Positions 1-8,993 of a stretch of DNA of 64,000 nucleotides are shown here, in pieces; the first letter of the stretch is position 1, and the number at the start of each line of letters is the position of its first letter. The notes under the pieces are model-generated. The model worked only from the letters and a program-made list of their open reading frames with translations. It searched no databases and had not been told where the DNA came from. This stretch comes from JADJYF01 sp965278995. GTDB lineage: Bacteria > Pseudomonadota > Gammaproteobacteria > Ga0077536. The stretch spans positions 186,001 to 250,000 of the forward strand of contig OZ257136.1 of the NCBI GenBank assembly GCA_965278995.1, in the 5' to 3' direction. A program made the translations under genes and the position numbers.

Positions 1-2
1 GG

Positions 3-146
3 CCCTTGACGCTGCAGGAGGCGGACCGTGTGTGCGAACTGGCGCGGTTGGCGCTGGGCTATCCCTATCGCATCGAACTGGTGCCAGTGGCGTCGCTTCC
101 GCCTGGGCCGGGAGGCAAGTTCGAGGAATTCCTGTCGGCGCTTTGA
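3..146 (+). CDS. C-terminal end of a PaaK/CapK-like adenylate-forming enzyme (5' end outside window)
   Basis: An open frame enters from the left edge and stops with TGA at 144-146. The last residues read GYPYRIELVPVASLPPGPGG then KFEEF, which matches the C-terminus of phenylacetate-CoA ligase/CapK-type enzymes (pattern YPF..I.FV..IP....GKFEDF). Such enzymes activate carboxylates as acyl-adenylates. Only about 47 residues are visible, so substrate and start cannot be judged. The last 82 bp overlap, tail to tail, the end of the acyltransferase gene on the other strand. Assignment rests on this short tail and is an inference. Confidence 0.55.
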   Translation, partial: PLTLQEADRVCELARLALGYPYRIELVPVASLPPGPGGKFEEFLSAL

Positions 147-1567
147 ATACTTTCGTTGGCACTGAAATGATGTTCGATCGTTCGCGCGTAATAGTCGATC
201 AAGGCCATCTCAGCAGGATTGATCCGCAGCTGACCATCCTCCGCCAGAAGCAGGTGCCGTATGCACATCATGTGGATCGCGTTGTCGACCGCGTAGCTGT
301 TGGCGGCATCGAAGATGAGATGTCCGGCGTCGCCTTGGCGCAGCCGATCGAGGCGTTGCTGAATAGCGGCGCGGAGTTCCGCTTCGCTGTAAGCTTGAGC
401 GGGATTGTCGCGCAGCGTCAGCGCGATCAGGGGCACTGACAACACCGGAATGATCGCGGCGACCTGCGCTGACAATGTCTCCGCAAGATGGGCAACCTGC
501 ACAAAGCGGTCATCCTGGGACCCATCGCGAAAATCGATGCCGCGCTCGCTGCAATACTGACGCAATGACAACGGCCGGCCGAACTGAACCGCAGCATAGC
601 CAAAGCGGCGCCATCGATTGCGCATCCCCAATGTGAGATTCTTTGATACGAATCCGAGTGTATTGCCGACGGCGACAAGCACACTTGGGCGCCGTCCGTC
701 GGACCGCGCTTCCAGCAGCAAAGTGCGATCTTCAAGCACGCGGTCGTAGTTGATACCGACCGGAATGAACACCACATCGCGGTCCTGTTTCGGGTCGAAT
801 CCGCGCACCATGTAATCGATGAGGCCGAGTTTCGGCGCGCGCAGGCGACCGTCGCGGCTCAAGCCGCCTTCCGGAAAAACGGCTTGAACAATCCCTCCTT
901 CAAGAGCCATCTGCACGTAACGGGCGAGGACTTTACGATAGAGTTCGTCGCCCGAACCGCGGCGCACGAAGTAGGCGCCCATCGACCGGATCAGCTGCTG
1001 CACCGGCCATACGCGCGCCCATTCACCAACGGCATAAGAGAGTGCGGCGTGCCTGACGGCCATGTACGAGGCAAGCAGGTAATCCATGTTGCTGCGATGA
1101 TTGATGACGAAGACGAGGCTCGATCGCGCTGGAATGCCGAGGAATGCCGCTTTGTCGGCGTAGACCACACGCACCCAGTAGAACAGGCGCACCAGTCCAC
1201 GCGAAATCCAGTTGCCGACGCGGAAATACATGTAGGCGTTGAAAGAAGGGCAGATTTCCGTCGCGTACTGGCGGACTCTTTCAATGGCAACGGACTGCGG
1301 TACGCCTTGCGCCTGAGCCCAATTGCGGGCGACTTCGAGCACAGCCGCATCGTAGATCAGCCGATCAATCAGCACCTGCCGGCGATTGAGTTTGAACGGT
1401 GGCAGTTCCAGGCGCAGTCGACGGTTCATTTCGTCGATCGCCTGATTGACCTTGCGCCGAAAGACCCAACGCACGCTCGGTACGAGAATGCGTTCGAGCA
1501 GCAGCCAGCCGCCCGCGGCGAGCAGCAGCGCAAGCAGCCACACCGGTATCTCGATGGTTTCGGTCAA
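65..1567 (-). CDS. PlsB-like glycerol-3-phosphate acyltransferase family protein
   Basis: A 500-residue protein with an N-terminal hydrophobic segment (about residues 8-24) and a PlsC/PlsB-type acyltransferase domain. The catalytic HX4D box is NHRSNMD (H157, D162), and FPEGGLSRDG lies at 231-240. These motifs define acyltransferases that move acyl chains to glycerol-3-phosphate or lysophosphatidate at the inner membrane. The sequence around them resembles PlsB, but the protein is much shorter than E. coli PlsB (807 residues), so it may be a second, truncated-type family member. The start codon overlaps the stop of the upstream methyltransferase as ATGA, implying translational coupling. The C-terminal 27 residues overlap the convergent ligase gene. 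Confidence 0.85.
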   Translation of the reverse strand: MTETIEIPVWLLALLLAAGGWLLLERILVPSVRWVFRRKVNQAIDEMNRRLRLELPPFKLNRRQVLIDRLIYDAAVLEVARNWAQAQGVPQSVAIERVRQYATEICPSFNAYMYFRVGNWISRGLVRLFYWVRVVYADKAAFLGIPARSSLVFVINHRSNMDYLLASYMAVRHAALSYAVGEWARVWPVQQLIRSMGAYFVRRGSGDELYRKVLARYVQMALEGGIVQAVFPEGGLSRDGRLRAPKLGLIDYMVRGFDPKQDRDVVFIPVGINYDRVLEDRTLLLEARSDGRRPSVLVAVGNTLGFVSKNLTLGMRNRWRRFGYAAVQFGRPLSLRQYCSERGIDFRDGSQDDRFVQVAHLAETLSAQVAAIIPVLSVPLIALTLRDNPAQAYSEAELRAAIQQRLDRLRQGDAGHLIFDAANSYAVDNAIHMMCIRHLLLAEDGQLRINPAEMALIDYYARTIEHHFSANESIQSADRNSSNLPPGPGGSDATGTSSMR

Positions 1568-2316
1568 ACGTGCACGACGCAGACTTTCAAGCCAGGTTTG
1601 AGTGCAAACCGCTGTCGATCGATGCGCAGCTGGTGGCGCGCCAGCAGGCGGCCCAGTGTCTGGTTATCGAAATAATACAGATGCTCGGAAGGCTTGAATT
1701 CAGGCCAGGTTTCAAGTTTGCGCGGGACGCGCCAGTGTCCGATGTCGGGCGTGCCGAGATCGAGCACGCCGTGCGGCGCGAGCAGCCGTTTAAGTTCGGC
1801 GACGAAACCGTTCAGATCCGGCACATGCTCGATGACGTCATAAGCGGTGATGGCGGCGAAATGCGCTGAGGGATAGCACTGCTCTTCAAGTACGCCGCAG
1901 CTCAACCCGGTTAATCCGAGTTGCGTACGGCCGAAAGCAATCCCGCCGGTTTCGATATCGACACCGTAAGCGTCGAATCCCGCTTCTGCAGCCGCCTTGA
2001 CCACGAAGCCCGCCGAACAGCCGACATCCAACCAGCGCCCGCGCAGCCCGTACTCGCGCGTGAGTCGGTGCACGCGGCGCCGGCTTCGGCGGAGTTTCTT
2101 GTCGGCTTTGCGCGTATAGCCAGCGCTGTAACCGGCGTCGTAGCGCGCGCGGATCTCGGCGCTGCTGCGGCGCGGATTGATCAGGGTCAAACCGCAATCG
2201 ATGCAGCGCACGAACGGTTCGCCAGCTTTGACGAACAGCGGGGCAAAATGTGTACTCTCGCAGATAGGGCAGGCGATTGTCTCCCAGCCGCTGCGCTCGC
2301 TATCCGGCACATTCAT
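1564..2316 (-). CDS. class I SAM-dependent methyltransferase with N-terminal zinc-ribbon-like Cys pairs
   Basis: A 250-residue protein if started at ATG 2316, which has GGTGG a few bases upstream; a GTG nine bases further out is the alternative. The N-terminus has two CxxC pairs (C16/C19 and C38/C41) like a small zinc ribbon. A Methyltransf_23-type Rossmann domain follows, with the SAM loop LDVGCSAGF and the later YDVIEHVPDL segment. It is coupled to the PlsB-like gene by a 4-bp overlap, so a lipid or lipid-linked substrate is possible but unproven. The family methylates many small molecules and the sequence does not say which. The SAM hydrolase on the opposite strand diverges from it, with about 120 bp between. 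Confidence 0.8.
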   Translation of the reverse strand: MNVPDSERSGWETIACPICESTHFAPLFVKAGEPFVRCIDCGLTLINPRRSSAEIRARYDAGYSAGYTRKADKKLRRSRRRVHRLTREYGLRGRWLDVGCSAGFVVKAAAEAGFDAYGVDIETGGIAFGRTQLGLTGLSCGVLEEQCYPSAHFAAITAYDVIEHVPDLNGFVAELKRLLAPHGVLDLGTPDIGHWRVPRKLETWPEFKPSEHLYYFDNQTLGRLLARHQLRIDRQRFALKPGLKVCVVHV

Positions 2317-2439
2317 GCGTGCCACCGGTCATGCAGTTCTCGCTTGCGTCGAGGCCAGTGCTCGCCCATTCTGTCGGCGGCGCTGGGCTGCCGGCGCGGT
2401 GGCGGGTTCACAGTTGCAGCGATAACGGGCGGGGGAGCC

Positions 2440-3246
2440 ATGAGCGACAGTTTCAAACCTTGCGGAGTCATCACGGTCACCACGGATTTCGGCCACCGGG
2501 GGCCGTTCGTCGGCACGATGAAAGGCGTCATTGCGAGTCGCTATGCGGCCGCGCGGGTGATCGATCTGACCCATGAGGCCTATGTGCACTGGCCCGCGGA
2601 AGCCGGTTTCTGGATTGCGCGATCGTATCACTATTTCCCGCCAGGCACGGTTCACCTGGCTGTTGTCGATCCGGGGGTCGGCACGGATCGGAGCGTACTG
2701 CTAGCGATTGGTAACGGCCATGCGTTTCTCGCACCGGACAACGGTCTGCTGGCCGAAGTCATCGACCGTTCGCAGGCGCGCGCTTATCACGTGCCCGACA
2801 ACATCATCGATCTGCATCGCCTGCCCGATACCAGCGCGACGTTTCATGGCCGCGATATTTTCGCGCCGCTCGCGGCGATGCTCGCCAGCGGTCAGCTCAC
2901 AGCGGGCGCTTGCGGCCGAGCGACCAGCGATTACGTGCCGTCGATCGTCGAACCGGCGGCTCGGCGTGGCAATCACTATGTCGGTGTGGTCATGACGACC
3001 GATCATTTCGGTAATCTGATCACCAACATCGAAGGTGCGGAGCTTGGCCAGTTCAAGCGCCCGCTGGTGCACGCCGGCGGCCACGATATCGGCTGTGGCC
3101 GAACGTATGGCGACGTCAGCCCGGGCACGCTGGTCGCGCTGGTCAATTCTTTTGGTGTTCTCGAAATTGCGCGGGCCGAGCAGAACGCCGCCGAGTTTCT
3201 TGGCATCGGACGCGGCGCACCGATACGCATCAGCGAAGCGCCGTGA
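2440..3246 (+). CDS. SAM hydroxide adenosyltransferase (DUF62 / SAM hydrolase family)
   Basis: 268 residues from ATG 2440, preceded by GGGGGAG at 2429-2437; the frame is open further upstream, but that part lies antisense to the methyltransferase. It has the family landmarks in order: TTDFG near the N-terminus, VVDPGVG, APDNGLL, TFHGRDIFAP and DHFGNLITNI near residue 190. This family (chlorinase/fluorinase fold) hydrolyses S-adenosylmethionine to adenosine and methionine using water or hydroxide. Length matches the family (about 260-280). It is divergent from a SAM-dependent methyltransferase, which is suggestive, but no shared pathway can be shown. Confidence 0.88.
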   Translation: MSDSFKPCGVITVTTDFGHRGPFVGTMKGVIASRYAAARVIDLTHEAYVHWPAEAGFWIARSYHYFPPGTVHLAVVDPGVGTDRSVLLAIGNGHAFLAPDNGLLAEVIDRSQARAYHVPDNIIDLHRLPDTSATFHGRDIFAPLAAMLASGQLTAGACGRATSDYVPSIVEPAARRGNHYVGVVMTTDHFGNLITNIEGAELGQFKRPLVHAGGHDIGCGRTYGDVSPGTLVALVNSFGVLEIARAEQNAAEFLGIGRGAPIRISEAP

Positions 3247-3268
3247 ACAGCGTTTTTGACCGGGCTTT

Positions 3269-3964
3269 CTATAGCTTGCGCAAATCGACGTAGCTACCGC
3301 TTGCCACCGTCGCCAGTTGCGGCAGTAACGCGATGATGCGTGCGGCCGTCGTCTCGGCTGCGGGCATGTCGGGAGTACCGTGTGCCCGGTGCAGTCGGGC
3401 AACCGAGGGGAATCGCGTGGCGTCGACTTCGCGAAGTTCTGCCTGCATGGCGGAATCCACCAGACCCGGCGCGAGCGCGAGCAGCTGACAGGCCGGCTGC
3501 TCCAGCGCATAGAGTTGCATCAGCATGTTCAACGCCGCCTTGGATAATGAGTAAGAGGCCCAGCCGTGTTGCGCCACGACGGCTGCGCCGGAAGAAACCG
3601 CAATGATCCGGCTCGGTAGCGCAGCGCGTGCGATGAACCAGTCGATGATGTGTTTGTTGGCCCAGGTATTGATGGCCAGCACCTTTTCGATATCAGTAAG
3701 CGCGGTCGCCGGCAGTTCGGCAATGCGCCCGAGTACGCCTGCATTCAAGTAAACGAGATCGATCGCAATCCGCTCGCCGCAAAGTCTTTCGAGTGCGGGC
3801 GCAATATCGGTGCTTACGGCTAGATCGCAGCGTTCCTGGTGCAGTCGCGCCTGCGGTGTCAGTTCGCCCCGGCTCAAGCCAGATACCGTATCGCCGCGGG
3901 CGAGATGTCCGGCGGCGAGTGCGGCACCAAGTCCACGACTATGGCCGGTGATGAGGATGTGCAT
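3269..3964 (-). CDS. short-chain dehydrogenase/reductase (SDR)
   Basis: 231 residues. ATG 3964 is chosen because AGGGAG sits about seven bases upstream and the product begins MHILITGHSRGLG, a typical SDR nucleotide-binding start (TGxxxGxG). The central NAG motif (LVYLNAG) and catalytic Ser...YxxxK (AVSSG, then YSLSK) are present, so it should be an active NAD(P)-dependent oxidoreductase. An in-frame ATG seven codons upstream is possible. Substrate is unknown; neighbours (SAM hydrolase, MalY) do not suggest a pathway. It is convergent with the SAM hydrolase and divergent from the aminotransferase gene. Confidence 0.85.
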   Translation of the reverse strand: MHILITGHSRGLGAALAAGHLARGDTVSGLSRGELTPQARLHQERCDLAVSTDIAPALERLCGERIAIDLVYLNAGVLGRIAELPATALTDIEKVLAINTWANKHIIDWFIARAALPSRIIAVSSGAAVVAQHGWASYSLSKAALNMLMQLYALEQPACQLLALAPGLVDSAMQAELREVDATRFPSVARLHRAHGTPDMPAAETTAARIIALLPQLATVASGSYVDLRKL

Positions 3965-4090
3965 GATGGGCTCCCTGGTCGCCATGAACGTCAGGCGATT
4001 CTACGCCGTGACAGCAAACGTCAGAAGTTCATCATGGCAACCGCCGAGCTTCGGTTAGCGCACTCAACGGAGAGCCGGTACACTTCGCCC

Positions 4091-5254
4091 ATGATCATCG
4101 ACGACCTCACTGAAGCGGCGCTGCGTCGTCGATCCGGCGCGAAGTGGTCTCATTATCCGGCCCATGTCCTGCCGGCCTGGGTCGCCGACATGGATTTCGA
4201 GATCGCGGCGCCGATACGCGATGCCCTCGCCGGCCGGCTGGTTGCGCGCGATCTCGGTTATCCGGGTGCGCACCGTCTGCAGGCGCTGTTTGTCGAGCGA
4301 GCTGCCGAGCGCTATCAGTGGGCGATCGAGCCCGGGCAGGTCGTGGTCTTGAACGACGTCGTGCAGGGTCTCTATCTCTGTCTGCAGACGCTGGCTGCTG
4401 GAGGCGACGGCGCCATCATCCAGACCCCCATTTATCCGCCGTTTCTGCATGCCGTGCGTGAAACGGGGCGGCGGGCTGTGCTGTGCCCGCTCGTTCCCGG
4501 GCCAACGCGCTACGAAATCGATTTCGAACAGATGGCGCAGGCCGTCGATGGCGGTACGCGGCTGCTGCTGCTCTGTAATCCGCACAATCCCACCGGACGT
4601 GCTTTTACTCGCGCTGAACTCGAGCAACTTGCGGCATTCGCCTGTCGTTACGATTTGATTATCGTATCCGATGAAATTCATGCCGATCTCGTGCTGGCAG
4701 GGACTCGCCATATTCCAATCGCGACGCTGTCGCCCGAAGTCGCCGCGCGAACTGTGACGCTGATGTCGGCAAGCAAGGCCTTCAATATTGCCGGGTTGTG
4801 CATGGCGTTTGCGCACTTCGGCAGTACCGAATTGCGCAATCGATTTGACGTTCTGCCCTCGCACACGCGCGGCGGTACCAACACCATGAGTGTTGCCGCG
4901 GTCAGCGCGGCATGGACGGCGGCGCAGGGTTGGCAGGACGAAGTAGTCGCCTATCTCAGCGACAATCGCGATCACGTTGCAGCGTACGCTGCGCGGCAGT
5001 GGCCACAGGTGCGCCATTTCGCGCCCGAAGCGACCTATCTTGCGTGGTTTGATCTGCGATCGTTGGCACTGCCGTGCGAACCGTGTGAATTCTTTCTCAC
5101 GACTGCGCGAGTCGCGCTCAGCGATGGACGCACTTTCGGTGCCGAGGGCCATGGCCATGTGCGCCTCAATTTCGCTACCTCGCGCTCCCTGCTGGACGAG
5201 ATCCTCACTCGCATGACGCAGGCGCTGGAGACACTCGCAACAGTTGATCGCTAA
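4091..5254 (+). CDS. MalY/PatB-type PLP-dependent aminotransferase / cystathionine beta-lyase
   Basis: 387 residues from ATG 4091, which gives the usual family N-terminus (DLTEAALRRRSGAKW, then PAWVADMDF). It is a fold-type I PLP enzyme: NPHNPTGR, SDEIHADLVL (the Asp that pairs with PLP) and SASKAFNIAGL with the Schiff-base lysine. MalY/PatB enzymes cleave cystathionine or cysteine conjugates to pyruvate, ammonia and a thiol; some have aminotransferase or regulatory roles. The length equals MalY (about 390). The frame remains open upstream but that segment is antisense to the SDR. Its stop overlaps the stop of the convergent dacB by 4 bp. Confidence 0.88.
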   Translation: MIIDDLTEAALRRRSGAKWSHYPAHVLPAWVADMDFEIAAPIRDALAGRLVARDLGYPGAHRLQALFVERAAERYQWAIEPGQVVVLNDVVQGLYLCLQTLAAGGDGAIIQTPIYPPFLHAVRETGRRAVLCPLVPGPTRYEIDFEQMAQAVDGGTRLLLLCNPHNPTGRAFTRAELEQLAAFACRYDLIIVSDEIHADLVLAGTRHIPIATLSPEVAARTVTLMSASKAFNIAGLCMAFAHFGSTELRNRFDVLPSHTRGGTNTMSVAAVSAAWTAAQGWQDEVVAYLSDNRDHVAAYAARQWPQVRHFAPEATYLAWFDLRSLALPCEPCEFFLTTARVALSDGRTFGAEGHGHVRLNFATSRSLLDEILTRMTQALETLATVDR

Positions 5255-6681
5255 TGCTGGCGGAAAGCCCAGGCCAGAACCGCGTCACCGACAGCGGCGC
5301 CGGCGCCCCAGTTTGCCCGCGCATGATTGATCATCACGGAGACGATGAACGTGCGCCCTGACTGCGTGTGCACGTAGCCATCGACTGCCGACACCTTGTC
5401 GATGCTGCCGGTTTTCAAATGCATTCGGCCGCTCTCGGCGCCGCTCCGAAAGCGTTTGCGCGTGGTGCCGTCCTTGCCAACGATCGACAGCGACGCAAGG
5501 TACTCGGGCATGGTCGGTTGATGCCAGGCGTGGCGCAACAGATCGACCATGAATCGTGCCGAGACGCGGGTCGTTCGCGAGAGCCCTGAACCGTTGTCGA
5601 TCACGAGTCCGGTGGTGTCGAGTCCGCGCTTGCCGAGATGCTGAACGAGCGCCGCACCGGCCTCGGCGCGGGTAATCGGCGTACGATTCGCTTTTTCGCC
5701 GACGGTGTAGAGCAGCATGCGTGTCATGACATTGTTGCTCCACTTGTTCAGTGGCCGGATCAGTTCACCGAGTTCGCGCGAATGCCAGGTTAACAGCAAG
5801 CGTGCGCCCGGTGGTTTCGCCGCGACCTGGTAGTTGCCCTGGATGCTTCCCCCCCATTGTTGCCACAAGCTCTTGAAGACGCCGAAAGCGTAAGCCGGTG
5901 CGCGCATGACACTGCGCGGCAACGGGATGGCAGCACAGCCGGATGGCAGCGAGCCTGAGAAAGCGACAGTTTCAGGTGTCGTTGGATCGGGCACGTTCAT
6001 GTACAGGCGCACGGCGTTACCGGAGCAGGCGCCCTGGACGAGTTTCACTTTATTGACGATGGTCAGATTCGGCAGCTCAGGGATGGTCGTGATGGCGACG
6101 CCGCCGTGAGCGGCGTCTGGCCGGACCACGAATTCAATCGATTTGAAATTCACCAGCAGGGCGCTTGGCAGCACGTTATAGAGGCGATAAGCCTGGCCAT
6201 CGAACGCGCCCGGATCGGTTTCTTCAACGACGAAATAAGTCTCGTCGACGATGAGATCGCCGCGGATCTCGCGGATGCCCTGGCGGCGCAATTGGCCGAG
6301 CATGGCCCAGAAGTCCTCGAGGACAAAATACGGGTCGCCAAAACCTTTGATGACGAGATCGCCCTGCAGGACACCGTCGCGTACCGGCCCGGTTGCGTAC
6401 AGTTGAGTCGGCCAGGTATGCGTTGGGCCGAGCTTGTCGAGCGCGGTCCAGGTCGTGACGAGTTTGACGGTCGAAGCGGGATTGCGCGGCGTGTCGACAT
6501 TCAGTGCCAACCGCGGGGTGTCTTCGTCGACAGCCTGAACCAGGATACTGGCCGCTTCGACCGGGATCTTGTAACGCGTCAGAAGCTGGGCGACGGGTGT
6601 CGGCAGCGCAGCCTGGGCGGCGGGGCAGAGCGCGAATCCCGAGCTCACGGCCAACAGCCAGGCGAGCAGGCGCAGCTTCAT
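5251..6681 (-). CDS. dacB: D-alanyl-D-alanine carboxypeptidase/endopeptidase (PBP4, peptidase S13)
   Basis: 476 residues, equal to E. coli PBP4 (477). A clear signal peptide (MKLRLLAWLLAVSSGFAL, cleavage after AQA) sends it to the periplasm. The serine active-site box is STVK (S70, K73), the second box is SNN around residue 320, and the third is KTG near residue 425 followed by SIDKVSAVDGY. The family trims peptidoglycan pentapeptides and cleaves D,D cross-links. ATG 6681 has GAGGAG eight bases upstream. No motif is missing, so it should be active. A 203-bp gap containing nothing recognisable separates it from the gene upstream on the same strand. Confidence 0.95.
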   Translation of the reverse strand: MKLRLLAWLLAVSSGFALCPAAQAALPTPVAQLLTRYKIPVEAASILVQAVDEDTPRLALNVDTPRNPASTVKLVTTWTALDKLGPTHTWPTQLYATGPVRDGVLQGDLVIKGFGDPYFVLEDFWAMLGQLRRQGIREIRGDLIVDETYFVVEETDPGAFDGQAYRLYNVLPSALLVNFKSIEFVVRPDAAHGGVAITTIPELPNLTIVNKVKLVQGACSGNAVRLYMNVPDPTTPETVAFSGSLPSGCAAIPLPRSVMRAPAYAFGVFKSLWQQWGGSIQGNYQVAAKPPGARLLLTWHSRELGELIRPLNKWSNNVMTRMLLYTVGEKANRTPITRAEAGAALVQHLGKRGLDTTGLVIDNGSGLSRTTRVSARFMVDLLRHAWHQPTMPEYLASLSIVGKDGTTRKRFRSGAESGRMHLKTGSIDKVSAVDGYVHTQSGRTFIVSVMINHARANWGAGAAVGDAVLAWAFRQH

Positions 6682-6884
6682 CTATCGACTCCTCGTTGGG
6701 ACGTTTTGTGACCGATGCCACGCCGGTACCGGTAACCACCAACCGTGACCTTGTTGCGGATCTCTGGACGCGGCGCATTGTAAACCGGCCACACGTATTC
6801 GTCGCCGGTAAGTGCGCCGCCAATCGGGCCAGAGAACGGGGATTACGCAACAGGCAGGGCGGAGCGCATCGCAACTTGCAACCG

Positions 6885-7322
6885 TCAGGTCAAAAGTTTG
6901 AGGCTGGCCGCCAGATGATGACTCGCGAATGCGGCAGCCGACCAGTGTCTGCGTTCGAGCCGATAGCGGTACCTGTCGGCAAGCAGATAAGTACAGGCCG
7001 CTCGGCGCTGCTCGCCAGACGATGGCACGGTCAGCACCGTGACGATCACTGCGCGGCGCTCGTAGAGCGTTCCCTCGTAGTCGTCGAGCCGCTGCCAATC
7101 TACGGCGGTCAGGCCTTCATACAGGACCCCACGGGTGTAACCGCCGGACCGCGCGACCAGTGCCGGATAATGCTCCCCACGGACGCGATAGCGGCTATGG
7201 CCATCGAGACGCGCCGCGTGCAGCGTGCGCGTTTCGCCGCAGACGGCGGCGAAGAGTTCCGGAAACAGCAGGGTGCCATAAGCGAACAGGCAATCGGCAG
7301 CGCTGGCGAGCGCATTTGGCAA
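6885..7322 (-). CDS. gamma-glutamylcyclotransferase-like (AIG2/GGCT fold) protein
   Basis: About 145 residues. The early motif FAYGTLLFPELF is the signature of the GGCT/AIG2 fold, and DDYEG...YERRAV matches the later conserved stretch with the acidic catalytic position. Members cyclise gamma-glutamyl peptides or amines to 5-oxoproline. The start is uncertain: no good ATG lies in frame, and TTG at 7322, two bases past the CoA-transferase stop, gives a family-like N-terminus. The open frame continues upstream but that would overlap the CoA-transferase gene. The tight spacing suggests cotranscription with it. Confidence 0.75.
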   Translation of the reverse strand: MPNALASAADCLFAYGTLLFPELFAAVCGETRTLHAARLDGHSRYRVRGEHYPALVARSGGYTRGVLYEGLTAVDWQRLDDYEGTLYERRAVIVTVLTVPSSGEQRRAACTYLLADRYRYRLERRHWSAAAFASHHLAASLKLLT

Positions 7323-7324
7323 AG

Positions 7325-8530
7325 TCAGATAATGCCTGCTTTCGCCAGTGCCTCGCGGTCGCTCGCGCTCAGTCCAAGCAACCCGCCGAGCACAGCGTCG
7401 TTGTGGGCGCCCAAAGCGGGACCCGGCCAATCCGTACCACCCGGTGTACGCGCCAACAGCGGTATGATGGCCGGCACGTTCAGGGGCTGCCCATCGATGG
7501 TCACTTCCTGGAACAGACCGCGCGCGCGGTATTGCGGGTCATTGAACATGTCCCTTGCGTCGTATATCGGCCCTGCGGCAACCGCAGCTTCGTCGAGGAT
7601 CTCAAGCGCTGCGCTTTGCGACAAGGTCCGTGTCCATGCCTCCACTGCGCCATCGACTTCTTCCTGACAAATGACGCGCCCCGCGTTGTTAGCGAAGCGC
7701 GGATCGCTTGCCATTTGCGGTTGGCCCATCGCCTCGACCAGGCGTTTGAACATGGGATTGGTATTGGCACCGATCACTATCAGCTTATCGTCTCCGCAGC
7801 GATAGGTATTGGACGGAACGATGCCGGTCAGGGTCGATCCCGATGGTTGTCGAATGACGCCATTACCGTCGAACTCCGGAATGACCGCCTCGAGCAGGTT
7901 GAATACCGCTTCGAAGATAGCGACGTCGACGACCTGACCGATGCCATCGCGCTGCCGCCCGATGTACGCCAGCAGCACGCCCAGTGCAGCATGGATGCCG
8001 GCGAGCGTATCGCCGATGCTGAGGTTGGGCCGCACCGGCGGCTGCCCGGGAAAGCCGTTGACATAGCGAAAGCCGCCAAACGCCTCGCACACCGAGGCAA
8101 ATCCGGCTTTAGGCGCCGATGGTCCGGTTTGACCGTAACCCGAGATGCGGGCGTAGATGAGTCCAGGATTGCTTGTTTTGACATCGTCGGGACCAAGGCC
8201 CCATTTTTCCATCGTTCCCGGCCGGAAGTTTTCGATCACGACGTCTGCTTTCTGGATCAGATCCCCGAGCAGTTCGCGGCCGCGTGGATTGCGCAGATCC
8301 AAAGTCACGCATTGCTTGTTCCGCGCCAGGCTGGCCCACCACAGCGATGTACCGTTGCGTACTTCGCGCCAGCCGCGTATCGGGTCGCCGCCGTCCGGCG
8401 GTTCAACCTTGATCACTTCGGCACCGAAGTAGCCAAGGATGGTCCCGGCAAACGGACCGGCCAGCAGTTGCCCGACTTCGACGACACGCATGCCGTGCAG
8501 TGGTCGTTGGGAGTGTTCGCTTGTACTCAT
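7325..8530 (-). CDS. CaiB/BaiF-type family III CoA transferase
   Basis: 401 residues, normal for family III CoA transferases (formyl-CoA transferase/CaiB type). The N-terminus carries the usual sequence (MRVVEVGQLLAGPFAG, then GAEVIKVEPPDGGDPIRGW), and SIGDTLAG contains the Asp that forms the acyl anhydride intermediate in this family. It moves CoA between carboxylic acids; the acid cannot be read from sequence. The VanZ-like gene ends 4 bp upstream and the GGCT-like gene starts just downstream, so all three are probably one transcript. Confidence 0.9.
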   Translation of the reverse strand: MSTSEHSQRPLHGMRVVEVGQLLAGPFAGTILGYFGAEVIKVEPPDGGDPIRGWREVRNGTSLWWASLARNKQCVTLDLRNPRGRELLGDLIQKADVVIENFRPGTMEKWGLGPDDVKTSNPGLIYARISGYGQTGPSAPKAGFASVCEAFGGFRYVNGFPGQPPVRPNLSIGDTLAGIHAALGVLLAYIGRQRDGIGQVVDVAIFEAVFNLLEAVIPEFDGNGVIRQPSGSTLTGIVPSNTYRCGDDKLIVIGANTNPMFKRLVEAMGQPQMASDPRFANNAGRVICQEEVDGAVEAWTRTLSQSAALEILDEAAVAAGPIYDARDMFNDPQYRARGLFQEVTIDGQPLNVPAIIPLLARTPGGTDWPGPALGAHNDAVLGGLLGLSASDREALAKAGII

Positions 8531-8534
8531 GGGT

Positions 8535-8948
8535 TCAATCCGTATCCTGATCCGTATATTCCAACAGTTGCGGCTCTGTACGATGGTGCCGCGCGTGCCG
8601 GCAACGTAAGTCCAGCAGCATTATCGAAACCCCGAGAGAATTCGCAAGCGCGTCGGCTAGCGAGGCGCTGCGCAGCGGCAGAAAATGCTGCAGGCATTCC
8701 ATACCCACACCGAAACCGGCGAGCGTCAGCGCAATGAGTGGCCAGCGCCTGCTGGGCCAGCCTCTGCCATGACAGAACATGAGCGCCGCATACATGGCGA
8801 CATGGACCAGCTTGTCGCTGCCCGACGGGGTCTGCGGCGGTGCCGACAGGGGCGCGAGCGAGAGCCCGGCAACCACGACCAGGGCGGACCACGCGATGAG
8901 CCGCCAGCGCCGCTGCAGCGGCGTGATGATCACCGCGGACAACGCCAT
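8535..8948 (-). CDS. VanZ-like family membrane protein
   Basis: 137 residues with three to four hydrophobic segments. It shows the VanZ-family pattern: DKLVHVAMYAALMF, then GMECLQHFLP..RSASLADALANSLG. VanZ itself confers low-level teicoplanin resistance by an unknown mechanism; most relatives have no known role. The C-terminus (after about residue 115) is hydrophilic and His/Arg rich. It ends 4 bp before the CoA-transferase start. Nothing ties it to glycopeptide resistance here. Confidence 0.8.
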   Translation of the reverse strand: MALSAVIITPLQRRWRLIAWSALVVVAGLSLAPLSAPPQTPSGSDKLVHVAMYAALMFCHGRGWPSRRWPLIALTLAGFGVGMECLQHFLPLRSASLADALANSLGVSIMLLDLRCRHARHHRTEPQLLEYTDQDTD

Positions 8949-8993
8949 CGTGCCTCCTTCAGCGGCGGCGGCGGCGGGCCGCTATCTCCGGAC

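Noticed and set aside
884..1675. Long plus-strand ORF opposite the PlsB-like gene
   Set aside because: Antisense to a clear acyltransferase, no family pattern, no ribosome binding site; GC-rich codon shadow.
2701..3510. 269-codon minus ORF
   Set aside because: Antisense to the SAM hydrolase and SDR ends; Arg/Ser-rich shadow translation without motifs.
6504..8737. Two long plus-strand ORFs across dacB, the GGCT-like and CoA-transferase genes
   Set aside because: The minus-strand genes have family motifs; the plus frames are low-complexity and unsupported.
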